From assembly GCA_964459065.1 (NCBI GenBank), contig CAYWMN010000248.1, positions 1 to 5,386 of the forward strand: DNA of 5,386 bases. The letters run 5' to 3'. The notes below the pieces were generated by a model that was not told the DNA's origin, ran no database searches, and saw only the letters and a list, made by a program, of their open reading frames with translations. The stretch comes from JAMCXS01 sp964459065. GTDB taxonomy: Bacteria; Acidobacteriota; Terriglobia; UBA7540. Of the stretch, positions 1-5,386 are shown piece after piece; within the stretch, counting starts at the first letter, position 1, and each line of letters starts with the position of its first letter. A program made the position numbers and the translations under genes.

Positions 1-2
1 CC

Positions 3-2409
<2,407 letters not shown>

Positions 2410-2411
<2 letters not shown>

Positions 2412-2481
2412 TTGAACGATTGAGTGATTTTCTGATTAACTCATTGTTTCATTGAATCAATGAGTCAATGAATCAATCAAA
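2410..2481. repeat. Degenerate 8-bp tandem array with inverted symmetry, leuS-guaA gap
   Basis: From the leuS stop codon onward the sequence falls into nine consecutive 8-bp units: GATTGAAC, GATTGAGT, GATTTTCT, GATTAACT, CATTGTTT, CATTGAAT, CAATGAGT, CAATGAAT, CAATCAAA. The later CAATGA-type units are the reverse complement of the TCATTG phase of the earlier ones, so the array also folds back on itself. Arms 2428-2454 and 2458-2484 pair around an AAT loop with 22 Watson-Crick pairs, one G-U and four mismatches. The stem is AT-rich and is followed by A residues, not T residues, so it is not a standard intrinsic terminator on either strand. The repeat is seen directly; any function (mRNA structure, protein binding, repeat expansion by slippage) is unknown. 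Confidence 0.7.
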
Positions 2482-2500
2482 AAATGGATAGAACTAAAAC

Positions 2501-4039
2501 ATGGAAAACATTCGTCCTATCGTCGTTTTGGATTTCGGCTCGCAGTACACGCAATTGATTGCGCGGCGCATTCGCGAGATGCATGTCTATTCGGTGATTG
2601 TCCCGTGCCATTTGCCGTATGACGAACTGGTAGCGATGGAGCCGCAGGCGATCATCCTTTCCGGCGGGCCGTCGTCGGTTTATGACCCGGCATCGCCCGC
2701 CTGCGACGACCGCGTCTTCCAAATGAAGCTTCCGATGCTGGGCATCTGCTACGGCTTGCAGCTGATGGCTTACAAGCTGGGCGGCAAGGTGGAGCGGGCC
2801 GAGCGTCGCGAGTATGGCTTTGCGCAGCTTGAGATTTCCCAGCCCAGCCAGCTTTTTTCGGGTATCGAATCGCCGCTGCGGGTCTGGAACAGCCACGGCG
2901 ATCATGTGGCGCAGTTGCCGCCGGGATTTCGCGTCACGGGGCGCACGGAAAACGCCATCTCCGCCATTGAGAATCCTGAGGCGCGGATGTACGCGGTGGA
3001 GTTTCATCCCGAGGTTCGGCACACGGCCAGTGGCGCGGAGATTTTGCGGCGGTTTGTGGAAGGGGTTTGCGGCGCCAGGCCCAACTGGTATCCGCGGTCG
3101 TTTGTGGAGGAAACCATCGAGCGGATCCGGCAGGAAGTGGGAGATGAAAGCGCCCTGTGCGCGCTTTCGGGCGGTGTCGACTCGGCCGTTGCAGCCACGC
3201 TGGTGAGCCGCGCGATCGGCGACCGGCTGTTGTGCGTTTTCGTTAACAACGGGCTGCTGCGCAAGAATGAGTTTGAGGAAGTCACCGCGGCGCTGCGCAG
3301 CCAGGCGCACTTGAACGTCCGTGCCGTGGATAGCTCGGAGCGCTTTCTCACGCGCCTTGCCGGCGTCACCGATCCCGAGCGGAAGCGCAAGATTATCGGT
3401 GAGGAATTCATCCGGGTTTTTGAAGAGGAGGCGCGCTCCTGCGGCCACCCGGCGTTTCTGGTGCAGGGAACCCTCTACCCGGACGTGATCGAATCGGTTT
3501 CGGTCAAGGGCCCAGCGGCCACTATCAAGAGCCACCACAATGTGGGCGGGCTGCCTGAAGACCTCAAGTTCCGGTTGCTGGAGCCGCTGCGGGAGCTGTT
3601 TAAGGATGAGGTTCGGGAAGTAGGTCGGGAGATGGGGTTAAGCGAAGAGATGGTCGGCCGGCAGCCCTTTCCGGGACCGGGCCTGGCCGTGCGGGTTCTG
3701 GGAGAAATCACCAGGGAAAGGCTGCGGACGGTTCGCGAGGCGGACGCGATTGTGGAGCAGGAGATCCGGGCTGCAGGGCTCTATGACGAGCTGTGGCAGT
3801 CGTTTGCCGTCCTGCTGCCGGTCTCAAGCGTCGGCGTGATGGGCGACGCGCGGACCTACGCCACCACCATCGCTCTGCGCGCCGTCAAATCCGATGACGG
3901 CATGACAGCCGACTGGGCAAAGCTCCCCTCTGACGTTCTCGAGCGCATTGCCACGCGCATCGTCAACGAGGTCCGGGAAGTCAACCGGGTTGTTTATGAC
4001 ATTACTTCGAAACCGCCGGGGACGATTGAGTGGGAGTGA
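2501..4039 (+). CDS. guaA: GMP synthase (glutamine-hydrolysing)
   Basis: Catalyses the last step of de novo GMP synthesis: XMP + ATP + glutamine to GMP, in the cytoplasm. The 512-residue product is complete and close to the usual length (E. coli 525). The N-terminal class I glutamine amidotransferase domain (about 5-190) has SGGPSSVY at 54-61, the nucleophile C83 in GICYGLQ, and the H169/E171 pair in EFHPEV. The ATP pyrophosphatase domain has the P-loop SGGVDS at 223-228. The XMP-binding and dimerisation domain has GRQPFPGPGLAVR (386-398) and the typical end ITSKPPGTIEWE. ATG 2501 is chosen because the protein begins directly with the conserved IVVLDFGSQY. The Shine-Dalgarno is weak (GGATAGAA-like, about 2486-2493). 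It lies 89 bp after leuS on the same strand, so co-transcription is possible, but the repeat-rich gap could separate them. No essential residue is missing. Confidence 0.98.
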   Translation: MENIRPIVVLDFGSQYTQLIARRIREMHVYSVIVPCHLPYDELVAMEPQAIILSGGPSSVYDPASPACDDRVFQMKLPMLGICYGLQLMAYKLGGKVERAERREYGFAQLEISQPSQLFSGIESPLRVWNSHGDHVAQLPPGFRVTGRTENAISAIENPEARMYAVEFHPEVRHTASGAEILRRFVEGVCGARPNWYPRSFVEETIERIRQEVGDESALCALSGGVDSAVAATLVSRAIGDRLLCVFVNNGLLRKNEFEEVTAALRSQAHLNVRAVDSSERFLTRLAGVTDPERKRKIIGEEFIRVFEEEARSCGHPAFLVQGTLYPDVIESVSVKGPAATIKSHHNVGGLPEDLKFRLLEPLRELFKDEVREVGREMGLSEEMVGRQPFPGPGLAVRVLGEITRERLRTVREADAIVEQEIRAAGLYDELWQSFAVLLPVSSVGVMGDARTYATTIALRAVKSDDGMTADWAKLPSDVLERIATRIVNEVREVNRVVYDITSKPPGTIEWE

Positions 4040-4110
4040 AGAGACACTACCCCCTCCGTGCCATACGACCCCTCCGCCCTATGGAACGTGCAAACTCCTC
4101 AGCAAACGGT

Positions 4111-4485
4111 CTAGCGATTTGCGAGTTTCTGCGCCATGTAAAGCAGCAGCCGGCGATCCTGGTCGTTGATATGTCCGATCAATCGCCTCACCTTCTGGAA
4201 GAACCGTGAGTCGCGATCGTTTGGAATATCCGCCACCAGCTCATCGGCGCTCTTACGCTGCGTCAGATTGGGGAGTTCCGGGGGTTGATCCCCGTCGTAA
4301 AACAGGGCATAGAGAGGGACCTCTAAGGCCGCTGCCAGTCTCTCCATGGTTTCGAGCGAGGGCACGGTGTGCCCGTTTTCGACCCTGGAGATGTAGCAGC
4401 GCAACAGTCCCGTACGTTTTTCGATGTCACCTTGGGAAAGATTACGCTCTTCGCGCATCTTCCTCAAACGTGTCCCTATAATCAT
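4111..4485 (-). CDS. XRE-family HTH transcriptional regulator
   Basis: A 124-residue likely DNA-binding regulator. Residues about 5-61 form a Cro/C1-type helix-turn-helix: LSQGDIEKRTGL holds the first helices and LRCYISRVENG (28-38) the recognition helix, followed by the usual TVPSLETMERLAAALEVPLYALF. The C-terminal part (62-124) has FYDGDQPPELPNL, a polar linker, and a helical end, RLLLYMAQKLANR, of unknown role, perhaps dimerisation. There is no metal, peptidase or nucleotide-binding motif. The frame stays open back to an ATG at 4554, but ATG 4485 is preferred: the HTH family normally begins a few residues before the first helix, and the longer start would put the palindrome at 4529-4543 inside the gene. 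The SD is weak. It is convergent with guaA (71-bp gap) and divergent from the sigma gene. The class is secure; target genes and signal are unknown. Confidence 0.88.
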   Translation of the reverse strand: MIIGTRLRKMREERNLSQGDIEKRTGLLRCYISRVENGHTVPSLETMERLAAALEVPLYALFYDGDQPPELPNLTQRKSADELVADIPNDRDSRFFQKVRRLIGHINDQDRRLLLYMAQKLANR

Positions 4486-4492
4486 AGTGAAG

Positions 4493-4521
4493 ATTCTTTC
4501 ATAACTTGATAAACTAGTCAA
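4493..4521 (-). promoter_or_regulatory. Possible sigma-70 promoter of the XRE gene
   Basis: On the minus strand TTGACT (4521-4516) is a five-of-six match to a -35 box. It is followed after 17 bp by AAGAAT (4498-4493), a four-of-six match to a -10 box. Transcription would begin almost at the ATG at 4485, giving a leaderless or near-leaderless mRNA, which would fit the lack of a strong SD. The -10 match is poor, so this is tentative. Confidence 0.3.
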
Positions 4522-4528
4522 CAACAAA

Positions 4529-4543
4529 TGTTCGGGACGAACA
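4529..4543. promoter_or_regulatory. Perfect inverted repeat, candidate operator
   Basis: TGTTCG (4529-4534), spacer GGA, CGAACA (4538-4543): six-base arms with no mismatch, in an otherwise AT-rich stretch between two divergent regulatory genes. It lies 44 bp upstream of the XRE start codon, just upstream of that gene's possible -35 box, and about 30 bp upstream of the ECF-type promoter. Small XRE regulators commonly bind such short palindromes near their own promoters, so autoregulation is the simplest guess. The arm order (GTTCG...CGAAC) is opposite to that of the Gram-positive LexA box, so I do not call it an SOS box. Confidence 0.5.
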
Positions 4544-4574
4544 AAATTGCCCATAATAAGAGTTAAACTTTCCT

Positions 4575-4600
4575 GTAACCTTCATCGCGCTATCCTCGTC
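4575..4600 (+). promoter_or_regulatory. ECF-type promoter upstream of the sigma gene
   Basis: GTAACC (4575-4580; TGTAACC with the preceding T) and CGTC (4597-4600) are separated by 16 bp. This matches the general ECF sigma pattern of an AAC-containing -35 and a CGT-containing -10. ECF sigma genes often transcribe themselves from such promoters, so autoregulation by the downstream factor is likely. A start site about 6-8 bp past the CGTC would fall at roughly 4606-4608, immediately before the Shine-Dalgarno sequence. Confidence 0.6.
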
Positions 4601-4607
4601 AATCAAT

Positions 4608-4615
4608 AGAGGAAA
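4608..4615 (+). promoter_or_regulatory. Strong Shine-Dalgarno, spaced for ATG 4624 rather than 4635
   Basis: AGAGGAAA is the best ribosome-binding site in the window. It lies 8 nt before an ATG at 4624, but that frame ends at a TAG (4702-4704) after 26 codons. The sigma frame starts at ATG 4635, 19 nt from the SD, and has an in-frame TGA immediately upstream (4632-4634), so it cannot start earlier. Either a short upstream frame overlaps the sigma start, or there is a small indel near the start codon. Confidence 0.55.
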
Positions 4616-4634
4616 GCCGAGCTATGGACACTGA

Positions 4635-5201
4635 ATGGAAGATTCACGACCAGAGGCTTCAAGGGAGGCGGAATGGATCAGACTTTGCCAGTCCGGCAAT
4701 GTAGAGGCGTTTACCCCTCTGGTTCAGGCCTATCAGCGGCGGATCTTTTACCTGGTCTTCCATCTGGTGCGACGCCGGGAGGATGTCGAGGACATCGTCC
4801 AGGAAATCTTCATGAAGGCTTTTGTAGCGATTTCAAGCTACAATTTCCAGTCCGGTTTCGGAACGTGGCTCAATCGGATTGCTGTGAACCACTGCTATGA
4901 TTACTTGCGTCGGCGTCGTTCCTCCCGGGTCAGTTACTTCTGGGAGATGTCTGAGGAGGGGCAGCGCGAAATCGAGTCGACCGCCCGAAGTCCGGAGCCG
5001 GGCGGCCTCAACAACGAAGAATCGCTGGCGGTCGGCGATTTTGTTTCCAAGCTGCTCGAGCGCGCCCCGGCGGAGGACCGCGTTATCTTGACGTTGAAGG
5101 AAATTGAAGAAAGGTCGGTGGAAGAGATTTCGTGGTTTATCGGCGTCTTCTTGAGGGAATCGATGAGGCGCTGGTTCGTAACAATCCAAAGATCGTTATA
5201 G
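4635..5201 (+). CDS. ECF (RpoE-like) sigma factor with aberrant C-terminus
   Basis: Predicted extracytoplasmic-function sigma-70 factor that directs RNA polymerase to a stress or envelope regulon. Sigma region 2 is clear at residues about 22-95: AFTPLVQAYQRRIFYLVFHLVRR, then EDVEDIVQEIFMKAF (core binding), then FGTWLNRIAVNHCYDYLRRRR (-10 recognition). A polar linker (96-133) leads into region 4, where PAEDRVILTLKEIEERSVEEIS (145-166) is normal. After S166 (codon 5130-5132) the expected helix-turn-helix for -35 recognition is replaced by WFIGVFLRESMRRW..., with no sigma character, ending at residue 188. About 30 family residues are therefore missing, and the tail is antisense to the PH-domain gene. 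As written, the protein should not recognise a -35 element. ATG 4635 is the earliest possible start in this frame. The anti-sigma gene that often follows such factors is not seen, because the sequence changes here. Family is certain; the 3' end is doubtful. Confidence 0.85.
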   Translation: MEDSRPEASREAEWIRLCQSGNVEAFTPLVQAYQRRIFYLVFHLVRRREDVEDIVQEIFMKAFVAISSYNFQSGFGTWLNRIAVNHCYDYLRRRRSSRVSYFWEMSEEGQREIESTARSPEPGGLNNEESLAVGDFVSKLLERAPAEDRVILTLKEIEERSVEEISWFIGVFLRESMRRWFVTIQRSL

Positions 5202-5386
5202 TACCGATAGGCTAGCGCTGCAATGTAGATGGCTGCCGCCACGAGTCCGAGGAAAGCCGACAGCATCCACAGGCCGGGCTCAAGTCGCCATCTCTGCAGG
5301 ATGCCGGCATGGATGCCCAACGAGAACAGCATCCATCCCGAGACCGCCCCGCATTTCAAGCCGTGAGGAAGCACCGCGGCAAGGCC
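4934..5386 (-). CDS. Fragment of a membrane PH-domain protein (real homology only about 5102-5386)
   Basis: Entering from the right edge, the minus-strand frame (first codon 5386-5384) encodes two hydrophobic segments, visible residues about 13-30 and 39-60. Then comes YYNDLWIVTNQRLIDSLKKTPINHEISSTDL (62-92), the pattern that opens bacterial PH (YdbS/bPH2-like) domains after a transmembrane hairpin. Both ends are incomplete. Upstream sequence lies outside the window, so the GTG at 5374 need not be the start. Past residue about 92-95 (nt 5102-5110) the frame runs antisense through the sigma gene to a stop at 4934. That tail is low-complexity Ser/Arg-rich sequence without family character and is probably not real. 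Such proteins sit in the cytoplasmic membrane; their function is poorly defined. Calling it a PH-type membrane protein is fairly confident; a precise name is not possible. Confidence 0.6.
   Translation of the reverse strand, partial: GLAAVLPHGLKCGAVSGWMLFSLGIHAGILQRWRLEPGLWMLSAFLGLVAAAIYIAALAYRYYNDLWIVTNQRLIDSLKKTPINHEISSTDLSSISFNVKITRSSAGARSSSLETKSPTASDSSLLRPPGSGLRAVDSISRCPSSDISQK
5102..5140. other. Probable inverted junction (chimera or rearrangement breakpoint)
   Basis: The plus strand matches the sigma family up to about 5132, and the minus strand matches the PH family from the right down to about 5105-5115. The segment 5115-5132 fits both at once: SVEEIS on plus, HEISSTD on minus. Left of it the PH frame has no sense, and right of it the sigma frame has none. 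Two unrelated genes ending tail to tail in the same short shared stretch is what joining two sequences at a short identical word would produce. Confidence 0.6.

Noticed and set aside
2477..3538. Long open frame (353 codons) on the minus strand opposite guaA
   Set aside because: It lies wholly antisense to a clearly conserved gene, its product is Arg/His/Leu-rich without any recognisable domain, and such frames are common opposite GC-rich codons.
4050..4076. CCCCTCCG repeated twice after guaA
   Set aside because: Two short C-rich copies are not enough to support a repeat element.
4092..4128. Imperfect stem near the convergent gene ends (AAACTC/GAGTTT and GCAAA/TTTGC arms)
   Set aside because: It has a 4-nt bulge and a large loop, overlaps the last XRE codons, and has no T-run on either strand, so it cannot be called a terminator.
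4529..4543. LexA/SOS box
   Set aside because: The arms are GTTCG then CGAAC with a 3-bp spacer, the reverse order of the Gram-positive GAAC-N4-GTTC box, and no SOS gene is nearby.
4486..4554. N-terminal extension of the XRE regulator from ATG 4554
   Set aside because: The added 23 residues have no family character and would cover the palindrome; the HTH family normally starts close to MIIGTRLRKMREE.

Overview
The window looks like part of a bacterial chromosome, roughly 60% GC by eye, most likely from an Acidobacteriota or a related soil bacterium. That assignment is inference. It rests on the style of the small XRE-type regulator (the GDIEKRTGLLRCYISRVENG signature followed by an FYDG tail), on the ECF sigma factor with its GTAACC/CGTC promoter, and on a compact LeuRS. 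No rRNA or other marker is present to prove it. Both outermost reading frames run off the ends, so this is probably a whole short contig.

Layout: (1) 3-2411 (+), leucyl-tRNA synthetase (leuS), missing only about its first 36-40 residues. (2) 2410-2481, a degenerate 8-bp tandem array whose right half inverts the left half, filling most of the 89-bp gap before the next gene. (3) 2501-4039 (+), complete GMP synthase (guaA). (4) A 71-bp gap, then a convergent XRE-family repressor-like gene at 4111-4485 (-). (5) A 149-bp divergent intergenic region holding a perfect inverted repeat (TGTTCG-GGA-CGAACA), an ECF-type promoter and a strong Shine-Dalgarno sequence. (6) 4635-5201 (+), an ECF sigma factor whose region 4 breaks off near residue 166. 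(7) 5386 leftward (-), the front part of a membrane PH-domain protein that breaks off in the same 20-30 bp. No stretch over 300 bp lacks a gene.

LeuS and GuaA are housekeeping enzymes (tRNA charging and guanine nucleotide synthesis) and may share a transcript. The XRE regulator and the sigma factor are divergent and separated by a palindrome, so they may be a regulatory pair; this is inference.

The most important observation is at about 5102-5140. There two unrelated genes on opposite strands lose their family resemblance in the same short segment, while a short shared sequence is readable in both. This looks like an inverted join, either an assembly chimera at a short shared k-mer or a real rearrangement. 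The 3' end of the sigma gene and everything to its right should not be treated as native context until checked. I found no convincing new defence system, mobile element, CRISPR array or RNA gene.
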